Assembly: GCF_030405905.1 (NCBI RefSeq)
Contig: NZ_JASATW010000010.1
Location: forward strand, 124,001 to 188,000
Source: Sphaerothrix gracilis
Lineage (GTDB): Bacteria; Cyanobacteriota; Cyanobacteriia; Phormidesmidales; Phormidesmidaceae
Direction of reading: 5' to 3'
Length of the DNA stretch: 64,000 nt
Part shown: in pieces, positions 8,271 through 15,354 of the stretch
Numbering within the stretch: position 1 is the first letter of the stretch
How the letters are laid out: each line of letters begins with the position of its first letter
Program-made: the position numbers and the translations under genes
Notes under the pieces: model-generated
The model's database searches: none
Seen by the model: only the letters and a program-made list of their open reading frames with translations
Told to the model about the DNA's origin: nothing

Positions 8271-8369
8271 GGTGGGGGAGGTGGGGGAGTTAGGGAAGAT
8301 GGGGGAGATAGGGGAGATGGGAGAGATAGGGGAGATGGGGGAGTTGGGGGAGATAGGGAAGTTGGGGCG
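8271..8369 (+). repeat. Eleven tandem 9-bp G-rich repeats
   Basis: Eleven consecutive 9-nt units fit GRTRGGGRA-like variants (for example GATGGGGGA, GATAGGGGA, GTTAGGGAA, GTTGGGGGA). Register is kept across 99 bp with only point changes. The block lies immediately 3' of the M42 peptidase gene, 4 bp past its stop codon. One strand is strongly purine-rich with G runs every 9 nt, so it could form G-quadruplex-like structure or act as a transcription pause. Short tandem repeats of this kind are known in cyanobacterial intergenic DNA. Confidence 0.85.
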
Positions 8370-8373
8370 GGTT

Positions 8374-9423
8374 TTAGTCTTTGGCGGTGTGCTCTAGGCA
8401 GTATTGCTTTAGAACTTGAATGCAGTTGGCGATCGCCCCTAGATGCGCAATTTCGTAACCATGCGTGTTCTCCGTGGGAAAAGCCAGGCAGGCGGCGCGG
8501 GGAATGTGGCCGAATTTCATGGCGATGGAGCCATCGCTGCCAAAGCCGGAAATAGCGGCAATCTGAAGGGGCACTTCAGCAGCGGCGGCGGCTTGGCGAA
8601 TCTGCCAGTTGAGGTCTTCGTCGTAAATGCCGTAGCCATCCTGGGAGAGCAGCACCGGAGCCGGGCCGTCTTGAATCGGATACTCACGGGCCAGGGGACA
8701 AATCTCTAGGGCAATCAGAGCGTCTAACGTCTGGCGCTGGCTGAAATAGAGCGCTCCCACCGCGCCGACTTCTTCCTTGGCAGAGGCAACTAAATAGATA
8801 TCGATGGGCGGCTCTTTGAGCTGCTCGGCCAGAGATAGCAAAATGGCGATCGAGGCTTTGTTGTCCAGGGTGTAGCTGGCGATATGCTCGCCCAGGCGAA
8901 AGGGCCGTTTGCGGTGTTTGCCTACCACCACGCGGGTACCGGGACGGATACCTGCCGCTGCCAGATCTTCCGGCGATCGCTTCGTTTCTACCCAAGCTGC
9001 TTCCCAGTAGACCGGCCGGTTATCCTGCTGCACCTTCTGGGGGGATTCGTGGGAAACGTGGCGCGAGCCAAATGACAAAACGCCGCTAATCGTAGCGCGA
9101 TCGCCCAGCAGGTCAACTACCCCTTCCCCGTACACCCAGGGAAAAGCGCCTCCCAGCTTGCGAACCGATACCTGCCCCTGCTTGTTGATGGTTTTGACGA
9201 TGGCGCCAATTTCATCTTTGTGGGCCGTAATGGCGATCGCCCGCTCCGCACTTTTCCCCGCAATCTTGATGATCAAGTTGTCGGCCCGATCCTGCCAGTA
9301 GTTGACGCCCAAGGAGTCTAAATACTGGCTTAGCCACTGGTTAATTTCGGTTTCAGCGCCGCTGGGAGAGTGGCAAAGCACCAGCTCTGAGATCGTGTCA
9401 AACAGGCGATCGAAAGTATCCAT
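8374..9423 (-). CDS. M42-family metallopeptidase (glutamyl aminopeptidase / FrvX-like)
   Basis: This 349-residue cytosolic aminopeptidase belongs to the M42 family, dizinc or dicobalt enzymes that trim short peptides and form tetrahedral complexes in known members. Metal-site phrases are ITAHKDEIGAIV (His68, Asp70), SYTLDNKASIAILLS with the bridging Asp, VASAKEEVGAVGALYFS with the Glu pair, and ENTHGYEIAHLGAIANC near the C-terminus. Length and motif order are complete. It stands alone on the minus strand. Family members have also been called cellulases in older annotation, which is not supported by structure. Confidence 0.9.
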   Translation of the reverse strand: MDTFDRLFDTISELVLCHSPSGAETEINQWLSQYLDSLGVNYWQDRADNLIIKIAGKSAERAIAITAHKDEIGAIVKTINKQGQVSVRKLGGAFPWVYGEGVVDLLGDRATISGVLSFGSRHVSHESPQKVQQDNRPVYWEAAWVETKRSPEDLAAAGIRPGTRVVVGKHRKRPFRLGEHIASYTLDNKASIAILLSLAEQLKEPPIDIYLVASAKEEVGAVGALYFSQRQTLDALIALEICPLAREYPIQDGPAPVLLSQDGYGIYDEDLNWQIRQAAAAAEVPLQIAAISGFGSDGSIAMKFGHIPRAACLAFPTENTHGYEIAHLGAIANCIQVLKQYCLEHTAKD

Positions 9424-9449
9424 AGGATAGAGCTATGATCACTAGCCTT

Positions 9450-10502
9450 CTATCCTAACGGCTCTACTGGAATCCTGACGGGCTGGGCCGGACGTTGTCG
9501 TCGCTTCAGCTCAATCACAGCGGCGATCGCCCCTAACGCTAGCAAGCTCAGTACAGAACCTGGTTCTGGCGTACTGGCAACCGGCTCTTTCTCATGCAGT
9601 TTCACAAAAACGGCCTGAGCAATTTCTGCGTGCGCTCTGGTGGTGGGGTGAATATCATCCCAAAAAAGCGTTTCATCAGGATTGCTGCAGGGTACGCCCG
9701 CGAGGCCGGGAATGGGGGCGACGAAACCTTGCAGACAAGGGCTGGTCGTATTGGTAAAGCCAAAGCCGCCTGCAAGCGCCTGATCAAAGAGGGATTTGAC
9801 ATCAAACAGCGTCACCTCTTCAATCCCCTGCACCGTCTGAGCCAGCAGCGTGTTGTGCTGATTGGCGATCGCGCTCAGTGCGGCTGACTGAGCCGGATTG
9901 CCCGCATTGGCAGGGACGCGGCCTAAATCAGGCAGGTTCAAAACCAAGAGATTTTGCACCCCGGCGCTGACGAAGGCATTGATCGCTTCTGCCAGATTGC
10001 CGACTGGAATTGTTGGATCGGTGATGCCGCCGCCGAGGTAGTCATTGGCCCCGGCCCAAAGGGTGTAAAGCGCATCTGGATCGATCATAGGACTCAGGCC
10101 CAGATAGTCCTCAACCTGCTCCTCTAAGCCGTCAAAATCAGGCGCCACCGGGAATGGCAAAACATCATCAAAGTTGTTGATGATATTCAAGTCGCTGGTG
10201 GTGGCACCGCCGACGGCAAAGTTGCTGACGGTGAGGGCGTCGGGGCCGGGGATGAATTCGTCGGCCAAATATTCCACCCACAGGTCATCGTTGGAAAACC
10301 TCTGGGCATAGGGCGGCGAAGCCGGGATACCGGAGGGCACGAACGGAATCAAAGCGTTGGTCTGAGCGTAGAGATTGCCCGTATCCGACAGGCTATCGCC
10401 AAAGACGAACATTTGCGAAAAGGTCGCCGCCGGAGCTGCTAAAGGGGTGAGCAGTGGGGTAAGCAGTGCGCCTGCTGCAATGAGCGTTTTCTTAAAGGGC
10501 AT
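9450..10502 (-). CDS. GDSL/SGNH-type esterase with PEP-CTERM anchor
   Basis: This is a secreted lipase or esterase of the SGNH hydrolase family. The frame extends to 10643, but the ATG at 10502 puts a clean signal peptide first (MPFKKTLIAAGALLTPLLTP, then LAAPAATF), giving 350 residues. Block I is FVFGDSLSDTGN with the nucleophile Ser; block III is WAGANDYLGG; the Asp-His end is FWDDIHPTTRAHAEIA. The C-terminus has PEPGSVLSLLALGAIAAV followed by ELKRRQ, a PEP-CTERM sorting tail that is processed by an exosortase. The substrate is unknown. Confidence 0.88.
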   Translation of the reverse strand: MPFKKTLIAAGALLTPLLTPLAAPAATFSQMFVFGDSLSDTGNLYAQTNALIPFVPSGIPASPPYAQRFSNDDLWVEYLADEFIPGPDALTVSNFAVGGATTSDLNIINNFDDVLPFPVAPDFDGLEEQVEDYLGLSPMIDPDALYTLWAGANDYLGGGITDPTIPVGNLAEAINAFVSAGVQNLLVLNLPDLGRVPANAGNPAQSAALSAIANQHNTLLAQTVQGIEEVTLFDVKSLFDQALAGGFGFTNTTSPCLQGFVAPIPGLAGVPCSNPDETLFWDDIHPTTRAHAEIAQAVFVKLHEKEPVASTPEPGSVLSLLALGAIAAVIELKRRQRPAQPVRIPVEPLG

Positions 10503-10753
10503 GGCTAAAACTTGAGCGTTGTCACTAATTCGATCGCGTATCCGAACCGCAGGGCTGATTGAATTCTGCTCAAGTTTATGCGATCGCTCTATTTCAGGCT
10601 TGTATCTCGTGATGGACTTTTTTGAGGAGGGGCGATCGCCCAACCCTGATAGGCAAACCGGCAGCGTTCTTATTTGGATTCAGACTGCTTCAGGGGCAGC
10701 AGAGGCAGGCGATCGCCCATCAACCTGCCGCCCCTATTTCCCTATCTCTGTTC

Positions 10754-10999
10754 CTACTCCAGCCGACAACGCTTGGTCAAAATCACCATGACTTCATTAG
10801 GCTGGTCGGTGGGCATGGGTTTGCTCCAGGCGTTGGCTTCGGCATAGCCCAGGACGTGTAGCCGATGGATTTCTAACCGGATGCAGGGCAGGGGGCCAAA
10901 CATGAGAATGCGCACTTGGTCGCCGCTGCTGGATTGTTCGCGGTTGGGAACGGCGATCGCGGGGGAAGGGCGATCGCTGGCATGGTTTGCTTGAAACAT
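10754..10999 (-). CDS. Small conserved protein, paralogue of the gene at 19297-19548
   Basis: The 81-residue protein ends IHRLHVLGYAEANAWSKPMP, then NEVMVILTKRCRLE. The other edge of the cassette array holds a gene ending IHQLHQARYAETCSWTHPIE, then GEVMGLLVKRVRLE. Both proteins share the frame I-H-x-L-H-x-x-x-Y-A-E-x-x-x-W-[ST] and EVM-x-x-L-x-KR-x-RLE, so they are clear paralogues. Similar small proteins occur in other cyanobacteria, with no assigned role that I can name. There is no membrane segment. The last GCGATCGC before the long HIP1-free stretch lies inside this gene. Confidence 0.65.
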   Translation of the reverse strand: MFQANHASDRPSPAIAVPNREQSSSGDQVRILMFGPLPCIRLEIHRLHVLGYAEANAWSKPMPTDQPNEVMVILTKRCRLE

Positions 11000-11577
11000 G
11001 ATCTTTCCTCTTTTGGGTTGGTATCTGGGAAGGGAAAGGCGGAAGTAAAGGAGGAAGGATGAAGGCAGAACGATGAAGTGAAAGGCGCTCAGCCTCTATC
11101 CCCTCACCCTGTAATTTCTGCCCTTTGCCTTCTGCCCTCTGACTTTTCTCCTGCCTTTCCCCTATCCCCAGAACCCAAAAACATAGCCACCCCACAAGAT
11201 TGCAGCGCAAAATAGGGTGGCTAAGGGTAAAATCGCCCCTAGACCTGCCCGAACTGCGGTCCAGTTTGGGGGGTTTAGGCTCCTGTCGGTGTTGTCAGCA
11301 CCTTCAGGGGCCGCTAGGTTTTTGAGTCTGTGTGAACGGCTGTAACGATTGCATCGCAACAGCTTAATGAGTGAGTTTAGAATATCGGGCGATCGGCGTC
11401 AACAGTGGTGTGAAGCTATGCGTCCAAGGAATCATGCTTTACAACGAACAGCGTTTTTAACCTGGTCGAGTAATTCTCTAAGACGAAGCTCTGCTGGCAT
11501 AGATCGTCTGAAAAGAGATAATGAATAAACTCTAAACAGATTCAACCTGGAATCGGGGGGATTATTATACTGAATCA
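11000..11577. other. Intergenic stretch left of the cassette array
   Basis: About 580 bp with no strong gene. A weak frame on the minus strand (11162-11359) could encode a 65-residue protein with a C-terminal membrane helix and is listed separately. The rest is pyrimidine-rich on the plus strand around 11100-11165. A possible sigma-70-type promoter on the plus strand reads TTCAAC (11541-11546), 19 bp spacing, TATACT (11566-11571), which would transcribe toward the cassettes. This is a weak match and unproven. Confidence 0.35.
11162..11359 (-). CDS. Possible small single-helix membrane protein
   Basis: A frame of 65 codons begins with TTG and ends with a convincing membrane helix (AILPLATLFCAAILWGGYVF) two residues before the stop. 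The N-terminal half is polar and carries no motif. The tail-anchor design is seen in small cyanobacterial proteins, but the TTG start, the lack of a clear ribosome binding site and the length leave real doubt. It is upstream of, and on the same strand as, the 81-residue gene at 10754-10999. Confidence 0.3.
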   Translation of the reverse strand: MRCNRYSRSHRLKNLAAPEGADNTDRSLNPPNWTAVRAGLGAILPLATLFCAAILWGGYVFGFWG

Positions 11578-11700
11578 TTCCACCCATTTACCTATATAGG
11601 GATCTTAGGCGGACGTAATTCTACCTATTTACCTCAGAAAGGATCTTAGGCAGACATATTTCCACCTAAGATCCCATATCAGGATCTTAGATGGAAACTT
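11578..11700 (+). repeat. Three tandem 41-bp repeats, the last a near-perfect hairpin
   Basis: Units are 11578-11618, 11619-11659 and 11660-11700. Units 1 and 2 match at 31 of 41 positions, and all three contain GGATCTTAG in the same register. In unit 3 the left half is replaced by its inverse, so TTCCACCTAAGATCC (11660-11674), a 7-nt loop and GGATCTTAGATGGAA (11682-11696) form a 15-bp stem with one mismatch. The block ends 14 bp before the first cassette core site. Repeats at this place could be protein-binding sites such as an attI-type accessory region, an operator, or iterons. No protein is known to bind them here. Confidence 0.75.
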
Positions 11701-11714
11701 TCCCTCTAATAATA

Positions 11715-11721
11715 GTTATGC
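11715..11721 (+). other. Candidate leftmost integron core site (GTTATGC)
   Basis: GTTATGCCGC at 11715-11724 is identical over ten bases to the 3' core of the attC at 17302-17356. In a cassette, the bases after the crossover G are complementary to the start of its own attC. The attC of cassette 1 begins GCATAATAAC, which matches GTTATGC except for a 3-nt insertion. The crossover would fall between G11715 and T11716. No second half of an attC lies upstream, so this would be an attI-like or boundary site. The match is short and chance is possible. Confidence 0.5.
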
Positions 11722-11767
11722 CGCTAGTCTTGGAGCTAGACCCGTTGCTCAAATGAGTAAACTATTT

Positions 11768-12612
11768 GGTAGTGCCTTTTAGTAAAGGACAGAGGAAATA
11801 GCTGGATGGCCCGATTCGATGAGTCGTTTTCTGATTAAGCGATTGTATTCGTGGATGAACGTCCAGATCGCGCCAATATGGTTTTCTAGCTTCTTTGAGA
11901 ACGACAGGGTCTTTCTGACTAATCGCGATACCCGCTGTCGCATCGTGTTGTTCAACCGCTCGATATAGCTCGTCAACCCGCTCTCTTTGCCGACTACCAC
12001 GTGGCGCTTGCTCGGAATAACGGTTTCATAGGCCTCCCAATAGTCGGTGTAGACTTTGGCGCATTGTCGGTAGACCGCCGGTAGCGACTGCCATAACTGC
12101 CGGGCTGATACTCTCGAACGGTCGCCGACATGACAGGCGATAATTTCTCGGGTGTCTGCATCGATGGCTAACCAGACCCACTGCTTATTGCCCTTGTCAT
12201 CGACAAACGACCACAACTCATCCATCTGTACCGTCAGCTTACCCTTGGCCTTAGGGATAACCGGCGCGGTTCGGACCACCTGGGCATAAGCGTTGTTGAC
12301 GTGCTCCTGGAGCCACCTCTGGCAGACCTGAGTGACTCGGGCAATACCGGCTAAGGGAATCTTCTCCAATAGAAGTAAGGTGACGAGACCGATAGTGTCT
12401 TTGTCTTTGGGTTTCCATTGCGGGTCTTCGACGAACTGACGTCCACAGTCTCGGCACTTGTAGTTTTGCTTGCCCCGGCGCGTTGTACCGTTCTTTGAGA
12501 TGTCGTGGGAGCCGCAGGTGGGGCAGGTCATCTCGATCGCCATCGCGCTCATGCCTCAGAACACGGTAGATAGGTCACCTTTATTCTCTATCCTTTACAT
12601 TAGTGGACTACC
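11768..12612. mobile_element. Complete IS1-family insertion sequence, 845 bp
   Basis: The left end begins GGTAGTGCCTTTTAGTAAAG and the reverse complement of the right end begins GGTAGTCCACTAATGTAAAG. The inverted repeats share GGTAGT and then GTAAAGGAYAGAG at the same offset, about 23 to 30 bp with mismatches. One transposase gene fills the element. Eight-base direct repeats flank it. It is inserted in the leader part of cassette 1, between the candidate core site at 11715 and the cassette gene at 12752, and could block or provide transcription into the array. Confidence 0.9.
11779..12552 (-). CDS. IS1-family transposase (single-frame type)
   Basis: This is a 257-residue DDE transposase. The N-terminal zinc-ribbon is MTCPTCGSHDISKNG with a second CRDCGRQF. 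A helix-turn-helix follows (LAGIARVTQVCQRWLQEHV). Catalytic acidic residues lie in QMDELWSFVDDKGN, VYTDYWEAYETV and LTSYIERLNNTMRQR. Classic IS1 makes its transposase by frameshifting between InsA and InsB; here both parts are fused in one frame, as in several cyanobacterial and archaeal relatives. Nothing is broken, so the element should be active in principle. Confidence 0.93.
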   Translation of the reverse strand: MSAMAIEMTCPTCGSHDISKNGTTRRGKQNYKCRDCGRQFVEDPQWKPKDKDTIGLVTLLLLEKIPLAGIARVTQVCQRWLQEHVNNAYAQVVRTAPVIPKAKGKLTVQMDELWSFVDDKGNKQWVWLAIDADTREIIACHVGDRSRVSARQLWQSLPAVYRQCAKVYTDYWEAYETVIPSKRHVVVGKESGLTSYIERLNNTMRQRVSRLVRKTLSFSKKLENHIGAIWTFIHEYNRLIRKRLIESGHPAISSVLY

Positions 12613-12751
12613 AACTATTTTTTGTGGTTTTAAAGGATATAAGTTTACTATTCAAGAGACTTAACCAGTGAAATTGCTCGTAATTTGGGTGGGCGTTTGT
12701 AGAATATTATTTCGACCGGATAAAGATGCTTAAACTATCGCTAGGGCAACT

Positions 12752-13327
12752 ATGGACTGGAATATTATCTGGGTATCGGTGTTTGGGACTGTATTTTTTG
12801 TTTCCTCAATTCTTTTAGCAATTAAGTTTCCTAATCCTACTCCCTATCAGCTATTTGTGTTTCGTACAGTGTTTGCTTTGTCAGCAGCGGGAGTTGGAGC
12901 AACTATTCCAGGCTTTTTATCGATCACCACCGACTTTGCAGGAATCGTAATTAGAGCAGGAGGTGCTATAGCGTTGTTCATTCTAGTTTATTCTTTTAAT
13001 CCCGCTCAATTAATTGAATCTTCGAACAAAGATTATTCATCTTCTAGTTCACACCGCTTTATCCCTGACAACTCTAAACAACCTTTTCGCATTTCCATCA
13101 GCGGAATGGACAATAAGATTACTCTAGTCTACGGAAACGTCCCGGTAAGCAGTAGATTTATTTCTATAAGCGGTATGGACTCCTCAAAAACATTGACTGT
13201 CCCATACGGAAGTTTTATTGTATTGAATCTGAGTGGCGTGGGGAATCAAATATACGCTAACAGATTAATATATGAAAATCTTCAAGTCCAAGACTCAGGG
13301 CAGAAAAACAAGGTAATAAGAACATAA
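12752..13327 (+). CDS. Cassette 1: membrane protein with C-terminal SGMD-type beta repeats, function unknown
   Basis: This is a 191-residue protein. Three hydrophobic segments lie near residues 4-25, 38-55 and 64-81, followed by a Ser-rich linker (SSNKDYSSSSSH). The C-terminal 80 residues contain three spaced repeats: ISISGMDNKITLVYGNV, ISISGMDSSKTLTVPYG and LNLSGVGNQIY. These resemble short beta-strand repeats of DUF3060-like proteins, but I am not sure of the family. It is AT-richer than the chromosomal genes. It ends 18 bp before attC 1. Possible roles include an anchored surface or sensor domain; the sequence does not decide. Confidence 0.75.
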   Translation: MDWNIIWVSVFGTVFFVSSILLAIKFPNPTPYQLFVFRTVFALSAAGVGATIPGFLSITTDFAGIVIRAGGAIALFILVYSFNPAQLIESSNKDYSSSSSHRFIPDNSKQPFRISISGMDNKITLVYGNVPVSSRFISISGMDSSKTLTVPYGSFIVLNLSGVGNQIYANRLIYENLQVQDSGQKNKVIRT

Positions 13328-13345
13328 GAAATCGAAATTTACGCA

Positions 13346-13431
13346 GCATAATAACCGCAATGCACCGGAACGGTTTAATTTGGTCGTTTAGTAGTAAAGG
13401 TTATCGCGTCCGGTGATTGCGAACGTTAGGC
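13346..13431 (+). repeat. attC site 1 (86 bp), ends cassette 1
   Basis: The 5' core GCATAATAAC and the 3' core GTTAGGC (13425-13431) bracket a hairpin. The left arm CGCAATGCACCGGA and right arm TCCGGTGATTGCG pair fully except for one extra G in the left arm. That extrahelical base is the hallmark that lets integrase select the attC strand. The 5' core carries a 3-nt insertion relative to GCATAAC. This site is about 75 percent identical to attC 2 and has the same length between cores. Confidence 0.88.
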
Positions 13432-13504
13432 AGAATAGCTCTTTGACTTTAGTTTTAATACTGCTAAACTTAGAATCCTTTTGTACCGTACTTCATTTGA
13501 GAGA

Positions 13505-14647
13505 ATGAGCACCAAATCAATCAAGGATGATTTACTAATCCTCAATTCTGCCGAGAATAAAGTTTCGGAAGTTCAAGAATTTATCAACCAGGCAAGGGAA
13601 CTGATAGCAGAAAGTAAATATATTGACATTGAGGAAACTAGAAGCAGATGCATCAAAGAGGCGACTCTTTTGCCCATCATAGGAAACTACACGCCAAGCT
13701 TTTCTTCGCTTGAGGCTAGTTCAAATAATTTGATTTTGGATCTTGATCAACAGTTGGATGCTGTACAAAAAATTTTAGAAGAATATAGTTTAATAATTTA
13801 CACAAAAAGAATGAAGATTACGCCACCCTTTTTGCTAAATATAATTGAGGAAATTGAAGATTTATTAGCTAGATTACAAGATATTTATCTTGGGAAAAAC
13901 TTACCTAGTTCCCAAAAAATTGAAGATTCCAGTCTTCCTAAATTAAAAGAGCAAGTTTCAGACATTGAAACATGTTTCGGAAAGAGTATTTCTCAGCCTC
14001 AAAGATGGACAGATCTAAACCGGCACCTTGCTTTTGGTGAAATTCATGATTTGGATGATATTGTAAATTGCGACTGGCCAAGTGTAAGGCAAGGTATCTT
14101 AAGGAGTTTCTTTCGATTGAGAGATATAGCTTCTTTAGATGGGGAAAGTATCAGTGAATTGAGAAGCCTAGTTAAGCATGTAGCGAATCGGAATCAATTT
14201 AGCTGGAAAGAACTTAGCTCAGAAGAATTTGAAAGATTAATTTTTCAGGTGGTTTCATCTCCAGATATCACTTATGAGAATGCAGAATTTTTAATGCGGA
14301 CAAATGCTCCTGACTGTGGTAGAGATATTTCAGTATGGAGAGTCTATCAGGATAGTTTCTTTGGCTCAATCCGACATAGAGTAATCATACAGTGTAAGCA
14401 TCGGCCAGATAAGAGTTTATCTGTAAAAGATATAAGCTATCTGAAGGATCAGCTTCAGCTATGGGAGCCACCCAGAGTGGATGTATTAATCATTGCAACA
14501 ACAGGATATTTTTCTTCTGATTCAGTGAGGTTTATGGAAAACCACAATCAATCTTCTTCCGCGCTAAGAATTGAATACTGGCCCATTGAAAAGATCAAAA
14601 AAATAGTTGACTCCCGACCATATCTATTAGAGAAGTTTAAGGTCTAG
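13505..14647 (+). CDS. Cassette 2: Mrr-like restriction endonuclease
   Basis: The ATG at 13505 is preferred over a TTG at 13481, giving 380 residues. Residues 1-145 are helical and partly coiled-coil (NKVSEVQEFINQARELIAES). The C-terminal half, from about 230, is a PD-(D/E)XK nuclease of the Mrr type: SSEEFERLIFQVVSSPDITY, then catalytic Asp274 in CGRDISVW, then VIIQCKH with Gln296 and Lys298, then VDVLIIATTGYFSSDSVRF. Mrr domains cut modified or foreign DNA. The N-terminal half probably senses or oligomerises. It is a complete single-gene cassette, AT-rich and foreign in codon use, so a phage-defence role is a reasonable inference. Confidence 0.82.
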   Translation: MSTKSIKDDLLILNSAENKVSEVQEFINQARELIAESKYIDIEETRSRCIKEATLLPIIGNYTPSFSSLEASSNNLILDLDQQLDAVQKILEEYSLIIYTKRMKITPPFLLNIIEEIEDLLARLQDIYLGKNLPSSQKIEDSSLPKLKEQVSDIETCFGKSISQPQRWTDLNRHLAFGEIHDLDDIVNCDWPSVRQGILRSFFRLRDIASLDGESISELRSLVKHVANRNQFSWKELSSEEFERLIFQVVSSPDITYENAEFLMRTNAPDCGRDISVWRVYQDSFFGSIRHRVIIQCKHRPDKSLSVKDISYLKDQLQLWEPPRVDVLIIATTGYFSSDSVRFMENHNQSSSALRIEYWPIEKIKKIVDSRPYLLEKFKV

Positions 14648-14684
14648 TATTGTTTGGTATCTTTCTAAGATGTGTATGACTTCT

Positions 14685-14771
14685 GCCTAACAACCGCAAT
14701 GCACCGGAACATCTCAATATGGTTGGTTTGCTGCGAAGGTTATCTAAGTCCGGTGATTGCGAGCGTTAGCA
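14685..14771 (+). repeat. attC site 2 (87 bp), ends cassette 2
   Basis: The 5' core is GCCTAAC (14685-14691) and the 3' core GTTAGCA starts at 14765. The same hairpin arms as attC 1 occur (CGCAATGCACCGGA with TCCGGTGATTGCG), again with one extrahelical G. The 5' sequence TCTGCCTAAC is the exact complement of GTTAGGCAGA at the head of cassette 2, so the whole cassette 13426-14765 is an intact recombination unit. Confidence 0.9.
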
Positions 14772-14812
14772 ATCCTCCGACTTTGCAATGTCAGTACGAT
14801 CGCCGATCTCCC

Positions 14813-14843
14813 GTAGGTTGGGTTGAGCAAAGCGAAACCCAAC
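14813..14843 (+). repeat. REP-like palindrome next to the REP transposase gene
   Basis: The sequence starts GTAGGTTGGGTT and then, after a 10-nt loop (GAGCAAAGCG), AAACCCAAC closes a stem with GTTGGGTT. This motif is a familiar dispersed cyanobacterial repeat. It lies just 3' of the RAYT gene, the usual place for a REP element recognised by its own transposase. A more complex relative is at 5858-5938. Confidence 0.65.
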
Positions 14844-14904
14844 AGTAAAGACCTTCTTACTCCCAACCCACCTTGTCCGAAAATATCATTTCCCTATCAG
14901 CTCC

Positions 14905-15354
14905 TCAATCATCTGAATAGCAACCCTGCTCAACATAACGATGAAAACTCGGATGAGGCCATTTTCGAGGAGCATCCACTAATTGATGACGGACGGGATT
15001 GTAATGAATATAGTCAACATGCCGTTCAAAATCTTCTTGATCGCGGATTTGATGTTCCCAAAAACGTCGTTGCCAGATAGCCTGCTCCTTTTTCTTGTAG
15101 CGAGCTAGTGAGCGCTGGCATTTATAGTTTTCTGGACAATGACGACTAAAATCAGTTTTGATAAGCCGCCAGCGCGTAGAGAAATTAGCATCTCCCTCGG
15201 GTAATGTCCAAATGCAATGGAGATGATCCGGTAAAAGGACAATGGCATCAATATCAAACGGATAGCGTTGTTTGACGGTGTGGATTGCTTGCCGGAGTAG
15301 CTGAACGGTTTTGTCACTCTGGAACAGGTGCTGGCGATTGTAAGTGACAACCAT
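14905..15354 (-). CDS. REP-associated tyrosine transposase (RAYT), N-terminally truncated
   Basis: The 149 residues carry the Y1 transposase core: His-hydrophobic-His in LLPDHLHCIWTLPEG (His44, His46) and the catalytic tyrosine region HVDYIHYNPVRH (Tyr115 or Tyr118). Family members usually start about 15 to 20 residues earlier, before the strand that here opens directly as MVVTYNRQHLF. Two codons upstream of the ATG is an in-frame TAA, so that leader is gone. The gene may be a decaying copy or may use this shortened start. It lies on the opposite strand to the cassette genes and was probably inserted into cassette 3. Confidence 0.8.
   Translation of the reverse strand: MVVTYNRQHLFQSDKTVQLLRQAIHTVKQRYPFDIDAIVLLPDHLHCIWTLPEGDANFSTRWRLIKTDFSRHCPENYKCQRSLARYKKKEQAIWQRRFWEHQIRDQEDFERHVDYIHYNPVRHQLVDAPRKWPHPSFHRYVEQGCYSDD

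Larger units (their letters stand above)
11760..12620. repeat. 8-bp target site duplication of the IS1-family element
   Basis: AACTATTT occurs at 11760-11767 directly before the left end of the element and again at 12613-12620 directly after its right end. IS1-family transposition typically makes duplications of 8 to 10 bp, so this marks an insertion in which both ends have stayed put. Confidence 0.9.

Noticed and set aside
8232..8555. Plus-strand open frame of 107 codons over the G-rich repeats
   Set aside because: It is a translation of the 9-bp tandem repeat (Gly/Asp/Arg-rich runs) and antisense to the end of the M42 peptidase.
10797..11210. Minus-strand frame of 137 codons left of the array
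   Set aside because: It overlaps the 81-residue conserved gene in another frame and is dominated by a pyrimidine-rich tract (Pro, Phe, Leu runs).
11578..11700. The three 41-bp repeats as a short CRISPR array
   Set aside because: The units are tandem with no unrelated spacers between them, and units differ at many positions. There are no cas genes in the window.
11759..12664. A small gene (starting ATGAGTAAACTA) interrupted by the IS1 element
   Set aside because: Joining across the element gives only a 21-codon frame with no ribosome binding site, so disruption of a real gene is not supported.
14823..15080. Plus-strand frame of 85 codons in cassette 3
   Set aside because: It is antisense to the REP transposase and begins in the palindrome. 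Composition is not protein-like.
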